This document shows positions 27,017-35,562 of a stretch of 64,000 nucleotides of DNA, in pieces (position 1 is the first letter of the stretch; each line of letters starts with the position of its first letter). The position numbers were made by a program, and so were the translations under genes. Origin of the DNA: Planctomycetota bacterium (lineage in GTDB: Bacteria; Planctomycetota; UBA1135; UBA2386); assembly GCA_020638695.1 (NCBI GenBank), contig JACKIB010000023.1, positions 24,228 through 88,227 of the forward strand, read 5' to 3'. The notes under the pieces were generated by a model. It ran no database searches. It was not told where the DNA came from and saw only the letters and a list, made by a program, of their open reading frames with translations.

Positions 27017-27670
27017 ATGAGAATTCGGGTGGTCCTGGTGGATGACCACAAGGTCGTGCGCGACGGATTGAGGGTGCTGCTCGCCGAGCAGCACGATTTG
27101 GAGGTGGTCGGCGAGGCTGACCACGGTCGCGAAGCCCTGAGGGTGGTGGCGGAGACCGAGACCGATGTGGTGGTGATGGACTTCTCGATGCCGGAACTCA
27201 ATGGCGTGGAGGCCACGCGTCGGATCGTCGGGCAACACCCGAGGACGAGAGTCGTCGCGTTGTCGATGTACCACGATCGCAAGCTGATTGGCGAGATGCT
27301 GCGGGTCGGCGCCCTCGGGTTCGTCTCCAAAGAGTGTGTAACCGCGACCTTGGTCTCTGCGATTCGTTCCGCCCACGACGGCGTCGTCTATGTGGCGCCC
27401 GATCTGATCGAGCGATATGGCGATGTGTTCCTGGTCCCGCCGGGCGCCGCCCTCGACCCGGAGCAGTCGGTTCTGTCTCCGCGCGAGCAAGAAGTGCTAC
27501 AGCTGGTCGCAGAGGGAAGGACCACCAAGGAGATCGCCGGTCGACTGGAGATCTCCGCCAAGACGGTCGACACGCACCGGCAGAACATCATGAAGAAGCT
27601 CAACATGCGGACCGTCGCGGAGCTGACCAAGTACGCGGTGCGCGAGCGCATCACGCCCCTGGATCCCTGA
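27017..27670 (+). CDS. NarL/FixJ-family response regulator
   Basis: 217 residues. The receiver domain has the acidic pair Asp9-Asp10, phospho-acceptor Asp55 (VVVMDFSMPELNG) and the conserved Lys in FVSKE. The LuxR-type helix-turn-helix is LSPREQEVLQLVAEGRTTKEIAGRLEISAKTVDTHRQNIMKKL. It is the expected partner of the NarX-type kinase directly upstream. Because that kinase's ATPase domain looks decayed, phosphate may come from another kinase or from small phosphodonors. Confidence 0.93.
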   Translation: MRIRVVLVDDHKVVRDGLRVLLAEQHDLEVVGEADHGREALRVVAETETDVVVMDFSMPELNGVEATRRIVGQHPRTRVVALSMYHDRKLIGEMLRVGALGFVSKECVTATLVSAIRSAHDGVVYVAPDLIERYGDVFLVPPGAALDPEQSVLSPREQEVLQLVAEGRTTKEIAGRLEISAKTVDTHRQNIMKKLNMRTVAELTKYAVRERITPLDP

Positions 27671-27899
27671 CTTGTCGGTTGCGTCCCCGGGGGCGAACCC
27701 AGGTCGTTCGTGTCCGTCCCTCGCGGGAGCTCTATCGGGTGGGGCGCCGAGCCGTGAGGTGACTCGAATTGTCGCGAGTGCGGTCCTGGCCGCGACGTCG
27801 CGACGATCGTATGGAACCGTGCCTATGTGGTGTTTTTTCCTTGTGTCGCATGGACATGGGGATAGAAGACTACTCACGATTTCTAGACAAAACGTGCCT

Positions 27900-28286
27900 A
27901 TGGCAGCCAAGAAGAAAGCGAACGTGCTCGACTTTGCGCGTGAGTACCTCCGGAACAACCGCACTGCACCCTATGCCGAGGTGCGGGACGCGGCAAAGAA
28001 GCGCAAGCTGACGCTCTACCCGATCTCTTACGGCAGAGCCCAGGCACTCGAGGGCATCGTGAAGGTTGCCAAGTACGGCTCGAAGAAGAAGGAGGCCAAA
28101 CGGGCCGGCAAGGCAGCAGCTGGCGCGACTCGCGGGCGAGGACGTCCTCGTGGCAGCAAGTCGAAGGTTTCGAGCGGGCTCGAGTCGATCGACGGCCTGG
28201 TGCAGAGGATCAAGAACCTGCAAGCAGAGCGGGATGATGCGGTGAGGCTCCTCGACCGGATCCGAGCGCTGCTGGACGCCCGCTAA
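27900..28286 (+). CDS. Small basic AT-hook DNA-binding protein
   Basis: 128 residues. Residues 5-55 form a compact helical domain (LDFAREYLRNNRTAPYAEVRD). A lysine/alanine-rich linker follows, containing GRGRPRGSK, an AT-hook core. The C-terminus is an amphipathic coiled-coil helix (LVQRIKNLQAERDDAVRLLDRI). This three-part layout suggests a nucleoid-associated or regulatory protein that binds the minor groove and dimerises. The 80 bases upstream are clearly less GC-rich than their surroundings (T-run at about 27834-27839, GATAGAAG at about 27860), probably the promoter. The ATG at 27900 is the only start that gives a basic protein. Confidence 0.75.
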   Translation: MAAKKKANVLDFAREYLRNNRTAPYAEVRDAAKKRKLTLYPISYGRAQALEGIVKVAKYGSKKKEAKRAGKAAAGATRGRGRPRGSKSKVSSGLESIDGLVQRIKNLQAERDDAVRLLDRIRALLDAR

Positions 28287-28308
28287 CCGCCCGCCATCCC
28301 TCGGGCGG
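28287..28308 (+). terminator. Hairpin after the AT-hook gene
   Basis: CCGCCCG and CGGGCGG pair around an 8-base loop immediately after the TAA stop at 28284-28286. No T-tract follows. Confidence 0.4.
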
Positions 28309-28471
28309 GGCGCCATGTCCGCTCGAGACGCCTGGCACAGAAGCGGCACTCCCTCTGCCGAGCCGCTCGCGTACTCACCCCTGCCGCCTTCGCCCCCGGC
28401 CTTGACCTAGCGCGGGGCGGAAGCGCGAAGCCAAGCGGCACGCAGGCCTCGTTCTTGGGGTCTGTTGGGGC

Positions 28472-28617
28472 GAGTGAGTTCGAACCGCCGCGGCGGCCCT
28501 CTCCTTCGCCAAGCCGCTCGCGTAGTCATCCCGCCACTCTCGCCCCCGGCCCCAACTCACCGAACGGCGCGGAGGTGCGAAGGCACGTGGCGCTCCGACC
28601 CCGTCCCAGGCGCCCCG
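28472..28617 (-). repeat. tRNA-Pro 3'-part repeat, copy 1
   Basis: Begins with GGGGCGAGTGAGTTCGAACC, which matches the T-arm and acceptor 3' strand of the adjacent tRNA-Pro (GGGGCGAGAGGATTCGAACC). About 125 bases follow (GCCGCGGCGGCCCTCTCC... GGCGCGGAGGTGCGAAG) that recur in the next copy. A third, poorer copy of the trailing part lies upstream at about 28361-28440. Confidence 0.7.
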
Positions 28618-28766
28618 GTAGCGAGAGGATTCGAACCGCCGCGGCGGCCCTCTCCTTCGCCAAGCCGCTCGCATACTCACCCCGCCACCCTCGCCCCTGG
28701 CCTCAACCCACCGAGCGGCGCGGAGGTGCGAAGCCTCTCGGCTCGACCAACTCGCCTTCGGCGAGT
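28618..28766 (-). repeat. tRNA-Pro 3'-part repeat, copy 2
   Basis: Begins GTAGCGAGAGGATTCGAACC, again the tRNA T-arm, then the same CCGCGGCGGCCCTCTCCTTCGCC unit and GCGGAGGTGCGAAG tail as copy 1. It ends in the hairpin that touches the intact tRNA. The anticodon and D-arm parts are absent from both copies, so neither can be a functional tRNA. Confidence 0.7.
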
Positions 28767-28771
28767 TGGTC
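28745..28771 (-). terminator. 12-bp hairpin at the 3' end of tRNA-Pro
   Basis: GACCAACTCGCC and GGCGAGTTGGTC pair perfectly around a 3-base loop. The 5' strand, read along the minus strand, includes the encoded discriminator and CCA of the tRNA, so the hairpin would compete with the mature 3' end. Probable terminator or processing signal. Confidence 0.5.
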
Positions 28772-28843
28772 GGGGCGAGAGGATTCGAACCTCCGCTCTC
28801 TTGGTCCCAAACCAAGCGCTTTACCAGGCTAAGCTACGCCCCG
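28767..28843 (-). tRNA. tRNA-Pro(UGG)
   Basis: Minus-strand cloverleaf: acceptor CGGGGCG/CGCCCCG, anticodon stem CTTGG/CCAAG with loop TTTGGGA (anticodon TGG at 28809-28807), T-arm GGTTCGAATCC. Discriminator A and CCA are encoded (28770-28767). It is flanked downstream by two tandem partial copies of its own 3' portion. Confidence 0.95.
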
Positions 28844-28928
28844 AGTCCGGAGGAGGATAGCTGTTCCCGGGCGCGCCGCAAGTGTGCCCACGCCCAGGAC
28901 TCGCGGCCGCTGGTCCGTCCGGGCCTGC

Positions 28929-31094
28929 CTACTCGCGAGGCTTCAGGTGATCGTCGAAGTAGCGGGTCAGGACTCGGTACAGGTGCGCGCGATGCAACCG
29001 GTCCAGGCTGTGCTTCTGCATCGGGTACGGCATGTAGTCGACAAGTACCCCCGCGGCCACGCACCGGTCGACGAACGCCAGGCTGTGCGACCACATCACC
29101 GTCTTGTCGTCGGTGCCATGGACCACCATGAGGCGACCACGGAGGCGCTTGGCGAGCGGCAGCAGCGAGGTGTTCGCATAGCCCTCCGGGTTCTCCTTCG
29201 GCGTGTCCATGTAGCGCTCGGTGTAGCCGGTCTCGTACTGCCGCCAGTCGATCACCGGGGCGCCAGCCACTCCACAGGCGAACGTCTCCGGGGCGCGCAA
29301 CATCAGGTTCGCTGTCATGAAACCGCCGAACGACCAACCGTGCACACCGATGCGCTTGGCGTCCACGTACGGGAGCTTCTGCAGGTGGCGGATTGCAGCC
29401 AGCTGATCTTCGACCTCGAGCTTGCCGAGTTGGCGGTGGACGGCCTGGGCGAACTCGATGCCGCGATTGTCCGTGCCGCGGTTGTCCAGCGCACACACGA
29501 CGTAGCCGTGGGTCGCCATGAAGTGCGGCCACAGCTGCAGTCCGCCGAGCCATGTGTCGCGGACCATCTGGCTGTGGGGGCCGCCGTACACGTAGAGCAG
29601 CGCGGGGTACTTCTTGGCCGCAGCTGGATCGAGGCCGGGGGGCAGGATCAGGGTGCCGTGCAGCGTTGTTCCATCGGCAGCGGGAACGGTGAACAGGCTC
29701 TGCTTCCCCAGCACGGGGAAGCGGTGCCCGATGCGCTTCACGTGGGACTTCTTGCCGGTCGCGACGTCGATGATCTGGATCTGTCCGGGGGTTTCCAGGT
29801 TGGAGAACGAGTCGATCGCGTACTTCCCGTCCGGTGAGATGTCGCAGCTGTGCCAGCCGCGGTCGTCCGTCAGCTGTCGCATCGCCCCGTTCGCCACGTC
29901 GACCTGGAACAGGTGCATTTCGACCGGCCGCGTCCCGGAGGCCATCACAAAAGCGTGCTTGGCGCCTTCGTCGAAGGACCGGAACTCTGCGATGTCGAAT
30001 GCGCCCTTGGTCAGTTGCTTTTGCAGCTGCCCCTCGGCGTCGTAGAGGTAGAGATGCTGGTAGCCGTCGCGTGGGGAGAACCACAGGAATCGACTGGTCT
30101 GGTCATTGAGGAAGATCGGACCGTGCTGCGGCTCGACCCACTGTGGATCGCTCTCGGTGAACAGCACTCCTTCGCTGCGCCCGAAGCTGCTGCCGAAGCG
30201 GACCATCTCCATCCGGTCCTGCGCCCGGTTGACCAGGGCCAGGTACAGGTACAACCCGGATGGCTCGAAGGTGGCGTTGGTCCAGTACTTGTCCTGCACC
30301 TCGCCGTGCGACAGGTAGTACGTCTTGCCGGTGGTGGTGTCGTGGATCCCGACCTGCACGTGTGAGTTGGGCCCGCCGGCCATCGGATAGCGCCCGTGGA
30401 TCGCCTTCGGCGGCAGCGTGGTGTGGTCGGCGTACGGGTACGCCGCGATTCCGCGCAGGTCTTCGCGGAAGAACGCCAAGTAGCGACCGCGCGGACCCCA
30501 CCACAGGCCATCGTGGATCCCGAACTCCGAGCGGTGGGCGGCCGCGCCGTAGACGATGTCCGGCGAGCCGTCGGTGGTCAGCGCCTTGGCTGGGCCATTC
30601 CCGGCGGCGACGTGGAGCTGATGGTCCTTGACGAACGCCAGACGCTGGTCGTTGGCGCTCACCGCCAGGGGGGTGGCTCCTCGGGGGATGGTCAGCACGC
30701 GGGTGGCCGTCTTGGTCTCGATCTTGAAGTGGAAGACCCCCGAGGCGAGCTGCACCCGGACCGTGTCGGCGTCGCGGAACGACAGATTGCCGGGTAGACG
30801 TCGCGGGTCGCCGCCGGTCTCGCCGGCCTTCTGCAGGGCCGCATGCAACTCCACCGCGGTGAACAACACCGTGGGTTCGGATGGATCGCCGGCGGCGAAC
30901 GACGTCACTCGGTCGCGCCTGCGCACCTCGATGCTGGCGACCCGCGCGGTGCCCGGAATCCACTGCCAGTCGGGTAGGAACTCGAACAGGGTCTGCGGCG
31001 CGCTCAGTTGCCGTAGGGTCAGCGTCTGGCGCTTCTGGCCGGGAGCGCCGATGGTGAGGGTGGCGAACAGGACGGCGGTGAGGATGGTGCGCAT
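28929..31094 (-). CDS. Exported dipeptidyl-peptidase IV-like S9 peptidase
   Basis: 721 residues. The ATG at 31094 gives a signal peptide (MRTILTAVLFATLTIGAPGQ). An N-terminal eight-bladed beta-propeller typical of DPP-IV (residues about 40-470) precedes the alpha/beta hydrolase domain. The catalytic residues are Ser in GWSFGG, Asp in GTDDKTVM and His in KHSLDR, all in the right order, so the enzyme should be active on N-terminal X-Pro/X-Ala dipeptides. It is probably periplasmic. It is divergent from the GT4 gene at 31314. Confidence 0.92.
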   Translation of the reverse strand: MRTILTAVLFATLTIGAPGQKRQTLTLRQLSAPQTLFEFLPDWQWIPGTARVASIEVRRRDRVTSFAAGDPSEPTVLFTAVELHAALQKAGETGGDPRRLPGNLSFRDADTVRVQLASGVFHFKIETKTATRVLTIPRGATPLAVSANDQRLAFVKDHQLHVAAGNGPAKALTTDGSPDIVYGAAAHRSEFGIHDGLWWGPRGRYLAFFREDLRGIAAYPYADHTTLPPKAIHGRYPMAGGPNSHVQVGIHDTTTGKTYYLSHGEVQDKYWTNATFEPSGLYLYLALVNRAQDRMEMVRFGSSFGRSEGVLFTESDPQWVEPQHGPIFLNDQTSRFLWFSPRDGYQHLYLYDAEGQLQKQLTKGAFDIAEFRSFDEGAKHAFVMASGTRPVEMHLFQVDVANGAMRQLTDDRGWHSCDISPDGKYAIDSFSNLETPGQIQIIDVATGKKSHVKRIGHRFPVLGKQSLFTVPAADGTTLHGTLILPPGLDPAAAKKYPALLYVYGGPHSQMVRDTWLGGLQLWPHFMATHGYVVCALDNRGTDNRGIEFAQAVHRQLGKLEVEDQLAAIRHLQKLPYVDAKRIGVHGWSFGGFMTANLMLRAPETFACGVAGAPVIDWRQYETGYTERYMDTPKENPEGYANTSLLPLAKRLRGRLMVVHGTDDKTVMWSHSLAFVDRCVAAGVLVDYMPYPMQKHSLDRLHRAHLYRVLTRYFDDHLKPRE

Positions 31095-31313
31095 CGTGGG
31101 CTCGTTCGGCGGAATGCGGGTCGAGTCGTCATACGGTCCGGGGCGACCGCCTGCGATGGCAAGTCCGAGTGCGACTTTCCGTCCCGGAGATCGTTCGCCG
31201 GGGCGCGACGGTCCCGAGTCGAACGGGTCGGAAGCGGTGCGCACGCAGCAGGACTTGGTCGTGCTTCGCTGGTGCTGCGTGACCCGGCGCATCGCTGCGG
31301 TATGGTGCCGCCG

Positions 31314-32426
31314 ATGCAATCCGGTGGGCGGCACATCCTGCACGTGTTCCCGGGCTTCGACCCCGGAGGGACCCAGGTCCGCACCGTGCAGCTCATGGGG
31401 ATGCTGCCCAGCGACGTGCGCCACTCGGTCGTGTCGATGGATGGCAGCTACCGTTCCTGCCAGCAGGCTCCTGCGGGCGTCCAGGTGGTGGCGCTGGAGC
31501 AACCGCCTCGGCTCGGGCTCCTGGCGATGGGGCGCTACATGCGCCGGGTTCTCGCGGAGCAGCGTCCCGACGCGGTGATGACCTACAACTGGGGCGCCAT
31601 CGAGATGCTGCTCGGGGCGCGGGGCAGCGGGATTCCGCTGATCCACCACGAGGACGGCTTCGGGCCGGAAGAAGCGGATCGCCTGCTGCGGCGCCGCACT
31701 TGGATCCGTCGCTTGCTGCTGCGCCGCGCGGCCGCGGTGGCGGTGCCGTCGCGGGTCCTCGAGGAGATCGCGCTGACCCGTTGGCGTGTCCCGCGGGCGC
31801 GCGTCCACTACCTGCCCAACGGCGTGGACTTGCAGCGCTTCCACCCGGTGGAGCGGGATCCGGGGCGTCGGGTCGTGGTCGGGCACGTGGGGCACCTGAG
31901 GCCGGAGAAGAACCAAACTCTGCTGCTCACCGCGTTCGCGCAGGGGCCGGCACGGCGGGGTGCGCTCCTGCGCATGGTCGGCGCCGGTGTGGAGGAGGAT
32001 CGGTTGCGGCGGCTCGCCGCTGCGCTGGGTGTCGCCGACCAGGTGGACTTCGTGGGGCGGATTGCCGACACCGCGCCGGTGTACGCCGACATGGACTTGT
32101 TCGTCCTGTCCTCGGACACGGAGCAGATGCCGCTCACGGTGCTGGAAGCAATGGCTTCCGGGCTCCCCGTGGCGTCGACCGATGTCGGCGACGTGCGCAA
32201 CATGGTCGCTCCGGTGGGGCGCCAGTGGATCACCCCGCGCCGCGACGCCGCGGCCCTGGCCGCGAGCCTCGATGCGCTGGTCGCCGATCCTGGGCTCCGG
32301 GAGCGGATCGGTGCAGCCAACCGTGCCCACTGCAGCGAGGCGTACGACACCCACGCCTGCTATCGCGCGTGGATCGAGTTCTACCTCGACACCCTTGGCT
32401 GGGTGCCATCGGCGAACGCAGTGTGA
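31314..32426 (+). CDS. GT4-family glycosyltransferase
   Basis: 370 residues. It has an N-terminal Rossmann domain opening with HILHVFPGFDPGGTQVR, and a C-terminal donor-binding domain with VGHLRPEKNQTLLL and the EX7E-type motif SSDTEQMPLTVLEAMASGLPV. These are hallmarks of GT-B fold, family 4 retaining transferases that build surface polysaccharide. An ATG at 31302 is an alternative start four codons upstream. It stands alone, so the polymer it serves is unknown. Confidence 0.88.
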   Translation: MQSGGRHILHVFPGFDPGGTQVRTVQLMGMLPSDVRHSVVSMDGSYRSCQQAPAGVQVVALEQPPRLGLLAMGRYMRRVLAEQRPDAVMTYNWGAIEMLLGARGSGIPLIHHEDGFGPEEADRLLRRRTWIRRLLLRRAAAVAVPSRVLEEIALTRWRVPRARVHYLPNGVDLQRFHPVERDPGRRVVVGHVGHLRPEKNQTLLLTAFAQGPARRGALLRMVGAGVEEDRLRRLAAALGVADQVDFVGRIADTAPVYADMDLFVLSSDTEQMPLTVLEAMASGLPVASTDVGDVRNMVAPVGRQWITPRRDAAALAASLDALVADPGLRERIGAANRAHCSEAYDTHACYRAWIEFYLDTLGWVPSANAV

Positions 32427-32439
32427 CGCGGCGGCGCGC

Positions 32440-33570
32440 TCAGAAGTCCCAGCCGACGCCGACTTCGAGGAACAGCTGCGGCTGCAGCGTTCCGGAGTAC
32501 GAACGTCCCGATACCGGCGCGATCCGGTTGCTACGGAAGTGGTAGTCGCCGAGTAGCGGGGTGCCGATCCGACCGTACGCCGAGATGTTCTTGGTGAAGC
32601 GGTACTGCCCGCGCAACGACATCAACAGCTCTTGCACGTTCACGCGCCGGCTGGTGCCGTCCGGGGCACGGATCGAGTACTCGGCGCCCTGCAGGTCGAA
32701 GCCGAAGTCGACCGACAGGTTCTCGTCGACGGTGTACTGCACCTTGGCGTAGCGTGGCAGCAGCACGTCGATTCGCCAAGTGTTGTCGATCACCCAGGCG
32801 CCGCCCGCAACCGGGTAGGCATCGAGGTCCCGGAACAACTTGGACACCTCGATACCGGCCTTCACGAACACGTTGTCCTGGTACTGCCAAGTGCCGACTG
32901 CCTGGCCGAAGAACTGCCAGTCGGCGTGGTTGAGCGTCCCGGAGAAATCGCTGTAGATGCCGGGGTCGAAGTCGACCTCGAGCAGCACCTTGCCGATGTC
33001 GGTCTCGAGGAAGTGGCCGAAGCCCAACGTGAGGCTTGTGCGGTACAGGCTCTCGTCGTGCGCACCTTGGTTGGGCGGGGTGTTGAACACGTACTTGCGG
33101 TGCTCGAACTGCGCTCCACCGTGCAGATACGTGTTCGGATCGACCACCCAGCGGTCGTGGGCGTTGACCTTGGCGTGCTGCAGGTCGAAGTCGCCGGTGC
33201 GGTTGTGCAGCTCGGCATTGCGCATGTCGAACAAGCTGCCTTGCACCTTCGGACGCCAGGGTTCATGACGCAGCATGAAGTCGCCATGGTTCTTGCTGAA
33301 CAGTTCCTGCGGGGTGTACTGCGCCGGAGGCGCGCCGAAACCGGCACTGCGCCAGGACGTTCCGGCCGCGCCCGCGGTCGCTGGCGTCACCGCGCCCGAG
33401 CTCGTCGGATCCTCGGGTGTCCCAATCGAGGGTGGAGTATCGGTGCCCACCGCGGGCGTGCGGGCGATGGTGGCGTCGGGCGCGGGAATGCTGCAGGCGC
33501 CGAGCGCGAGCAAGCCGAGGCCAGCGAGGCCGAGACGATGTAGGCCGTGAACGGCCGCGCAGGTGTTCAT
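32440..33570 (-). CDS. Outer-membrane beta-barrel protein with lipoprotein-type leader (DUF6268-like)
   Basis: 376 residues. The ATG at 33570 has the SD GGGAGGGA four bases upstream. The leader GLAGLGLLALGAC fits a lipobox. A Pro/Thr-rich disordered stretch (35-90) leads to a domain of alternating amphipathic strands that ends with LFLEVGVGWDF, a terminal Phe typical of outer-membrane barrels. The strand pattern resembles DUF6268 proteins, though I hold that name loosely. Lipid anchor plus barrel is an unusual combination. Confidence 0.65.
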   Translation of the reverse strand: MNTCAAVHGLHRLGLAGLGLLALGACSIPAPDATIARTPAVGTDTPPSIGTPEDPTSSGAVTPATAGAAGTSWRSAGFGAPPAQYTPQELFSKNHGDFMLRHEPWRPKVQGSLFDMRNAELHNRTGDFDLQHAKVNAHDRWVVDPNTYLHGGAQFEHRKYVFNTPPNQGAHDESLYRTSLTLGFGHFLETDIGKVLLEVDFDPGIYSDFSGTLNHADWQFFGQAVGTWQYQDNVFVKAGIEVSKLFRDLDAYPVAGGAWVIDNTWRIDVLLPRYAKVQYTVDENLSVDFGFDLQGAEYSIRAPDGTSRRVNVQELLMSLRGQYRFTKNISAYGRIGTPLLGDYHFRSNRIAPVSGRSYSGTLQPQLFLEVGVGWDF

Positions 33571-33574
33571 GCAA

Positions 33575-33582
33575 TCCCTCCC
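33575..33582 (-). promoter_or_regulatory. Strong Shine-Dalgarno for the outer-membrane protein gene
   Basis: GGGAGGGA on the minus strand ends 4 bases before the ATG at 33570. It decides this start over the in-frame ATG at 33594. Confidence 0.65.
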
Positions 33583-33812
33583 TGTTGGGACCAAGCGAAG
33601 CCGATACTCAAGCGCAACCGAGAGCGGGATTCAACGGCGTCCCAGGCGGTCGCGGAGCCGTGTACAGGCCGCTTTGGCCACTTTTGTCCACAGCTCTCCA
33701 CACCGGGATTACGCGTTCGGCATCGGCGGTGCGGGGCGAGTGCCGAAGGGCAGTGGGTGCCCCGAAACCGCAGGGGGCGCGGGAGGTGCGCGGCGCAGAC
33801 CCGCGCCGCGGA

Positions 33813-34979
33813 TCAGCGTTGGAAGATCGGCAGCAGCTGGGTGGGCACTTGCAGCACCACGCAAGCCACCGCGGTGGCGAACGTGTCGCCCGGCCCCACG
33901 TCGTTCTCCCAGCGTCCGTCATCGCGCTGCTGTGCCACCAAGTGCGTGCGAGTGCGCACGTAGTAGTCGCGGAACGCGGTGCCCGGCAACAGACCGTCGC
34001 CGTGGAAGAGTGCTTGGCAGGCGTAGTAGTTGCCGTACCAGTAGAAGAAGTGCTGCGGCGAGTAGTCCTGCACCGCGACCGCTTCCTCGGCCAAGAACCC
34101 CAGCGCCGGGCTCATCAATTCCTGCTCGTACACCCCGGCGGAGATCAGTGCCGTGAGCGCCGCCGCGTTGATCGAGAACTGGGTGTTCTTCTGGTAGGCG
34201 CCGCGGCCGTGGATCTTGTAGTAGAACAGCCCCTTGGCGCGGCCGCGCCGGGTCTGGCTGGCCCGCACGTAGGCGACCGCGCGTTCGATGGTACGCGGGG
34301 GAACGCGCAGCCCGATGTTGCGCGCGGCGCGCAACGCCTGCAGCTGGCACACCGTCACCGACAGGTCGGCATCGCGGCTGAACGGGTTGTAGCGCCACCC
34401 GCCGTGTTCGTTCTGACAGTCGACGATCAGGTGCACGGCGCGTTCCAACCCGGTGCGCACCCGGCGGTCGTGCTTCATGCCGCACACTTCGGCGAGAAAC
34501 AGGGTCGCGAACGCGTGGCTGTACATCCGCGTGCCGCTATCGGTCATCAACCCGCTGTCGCCGAGGTGCGCCAACAGGTAGTCGAGCGTCGCCGCCACTA
34601 CCTTGCCGTGGCGGCCGCGGTCCGGTAGGTGACCTGCGCTCAAGAACGCCATCCCGGCGAGCGCCGTCACGCCGATGTGTCCGGCGCGCGCGGTGCGCTG
34701 GGTCTCCGCCGAGCGGAAGACCATGTAGTTGTTGCCACGCTTGTGGCCGACGTCACCGGTCCAGCAACCCTCCGCGCTCTGCGTCTTCGCCAGGAAGGTC
34801 AACCCGCGTTCCACGGCCCGTGCGGTCGCCGGTGTCCACAGGTCGGCGAGGCTCGGGGCGCCACGCCGCGCCAGCTGGTCGCCAACACGCCTGACAGCTG
34901 TGCCTTGCTGGCCACACGCGCTCGCGGCGAGGGCGGCCACGAGCAGTCCACGACAGAGGGTCCGGCCCAGGACTGGCAT
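33813..34979 (-). CDS. Exported squalene-cyclase-like alpha/alpha-toroid protein
   Basis: 388 residues with a signal peptide (GLLVAALAASACGQ, possibly a lipobox). The body has prenyltransferase/squalene-oxidase repeats: QSAEGCWTGD, QNEHGGWRYNP and QQRDDGRWENDVG are QW-like motifs between helix pairs. The DxDD catalytic motif of true cyclases is absent, so a terpene cyclase is unlikely. Related exported proteins are common in planctomycetes and uncharacterised. The region upstream of its start holds an A element about 70 bp away. Confidence 0.8.
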   Translation of the reverse strand: MPVLGRTLCRGLLVAALAASACGQQGTAVRRVGDQLARRGAPSLADLWTPATARAVERGLTFLAKTQSAEGCWTGDVGHKRGNNYMVFRSAETQRTARAGHIGVTALAGMAFLSAGHLPDRGRHGKVVAATLDYLLAHLGDSGLMTDSGTRMYSHAFATLFLAEVCGMKHDRRVRTGLERAVHLIVDCQNEHGGWRYNPFSRDADLSVTVCQLQALRAARNIGLRVPPRTIERAVAYVRASQTRRGRAKGLFYYKIHGRGAYQKNTQFSINAAALTALISAGVYEQELMSPALGFLAEEAVAVQDYSPQHFFYWYGNYYACQALFHGDGLLPGTAFRDYYVRTRTHLVAQQRDDGRWENDVGPGDTFATAVACVVLQVPTQLLPIFQR

Positions 34980-35051
34980 CGCCGCATGTTAGCCTGGATC
35001 GCGGCGCTGCCGAGCCCGTGAGTGAAGTCCTGGCGGGTGGGTTTCGCGCAG

Positions 35052-35219
35052 CTAGGAGTCTGCGCCACAGAATGACAACCCTTGAGATCCGCGCCTTCCA
35101 ACACCCGTCACCACCCGAAAGCCTCGCCGAATCCACCAATTCGGCTGCGTTTTCGGCCGGCGACCTGCGCCGAAATCCCCGCACCTCCTGAGTCGCCCTT
35201 CTGTGGCGCAGACTCCTAG
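35052..35219. mobile_element. Element A, second full copy (168 bp)
   Basis: Same perfect terminal inverted repeats as the copy at 15451, bounded by CTAG at both ends, with about eight internal differences. The central hairpin is kept. The right-hand CTAG (35216-35219) is also the left end of element C. Confidence 0.85.
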
Positions 35220-35384
35220 TGGGGTGTGTCCGAAGTTCGTTGCATAAGTCGTCGAGTCATGCGGTTCGCTCGCAAGGAGCTGCGACGACACGGCTTGTTG
35301 GTGGACAAGCTGAGGAGCTGCGACGCCGCGAGCGGGCCGTAGGGCCGGCGACTTATGTGACCAACTTCGGGCACACCCCACTAG
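35216..35384. mobile_element. Element C, full copy (169 bp)
   Basis: The ends CTAGTGGGGTGTG...ATAAGTCG and their reverse complement agree at 32 of 36 positions. A central hairpin GCTTGT/ACAAGC has a 6-base loop, the same design as A. AGGAGCTGCGACG occurs as a direct repeat either side of the hairpin. Both terminal CTAGs are shared with neighbouring elements A and B. Confidence 0.8.
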
Positions 35385-35562
35385 CCCGGACCATTCATGA
35401 GCGGCGTCGCGAGATCGTGCCAGGTTGTTGCCGGCAAGGAGAACGGCAGGTTCTGCCCGGAGGCGGGGTGCATCCCCGTCGAGGAGCAGGTCCTGACGTT
35501 CGACGAAGCCAGCAGCGACCTTGCGCGATCGCAGCAGCTCGGTCATGAATAGTCCGGGCTAG
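35381..35562. mobile_element. Element B, full copy (182 bp)
   Basis: The ends CTAGCCCGGACCATTCATGA and TCATGAATAGTCCGGGCTAG are inverted repeats with one mismatch in 20. A central CGGGG/CCCCG hairpin with a 5-base loop is present. It is in the opposite orientation to the copy at 40423. Its CTAG ends are shared with C (left) and A (right). Confidence 0.85.

Noticed and set aside
28455..28832. Plus-strand open frame across the tRNA-Pro and its repeats, encoding GREDSNLRSLGPK-like peptide
   Set aside because: It reads the antisense strand of a tRNA; this peptide type is a well-known false annotation from tRNA genes.
33684..33703. DnaA-box-like TTGTCCACA followed by TCTCCACA
   Set aside because: Only one near-match and one partial box, no AT-rich unwinding element and no dnaA or dnaN nearby, so an origin is not supported.
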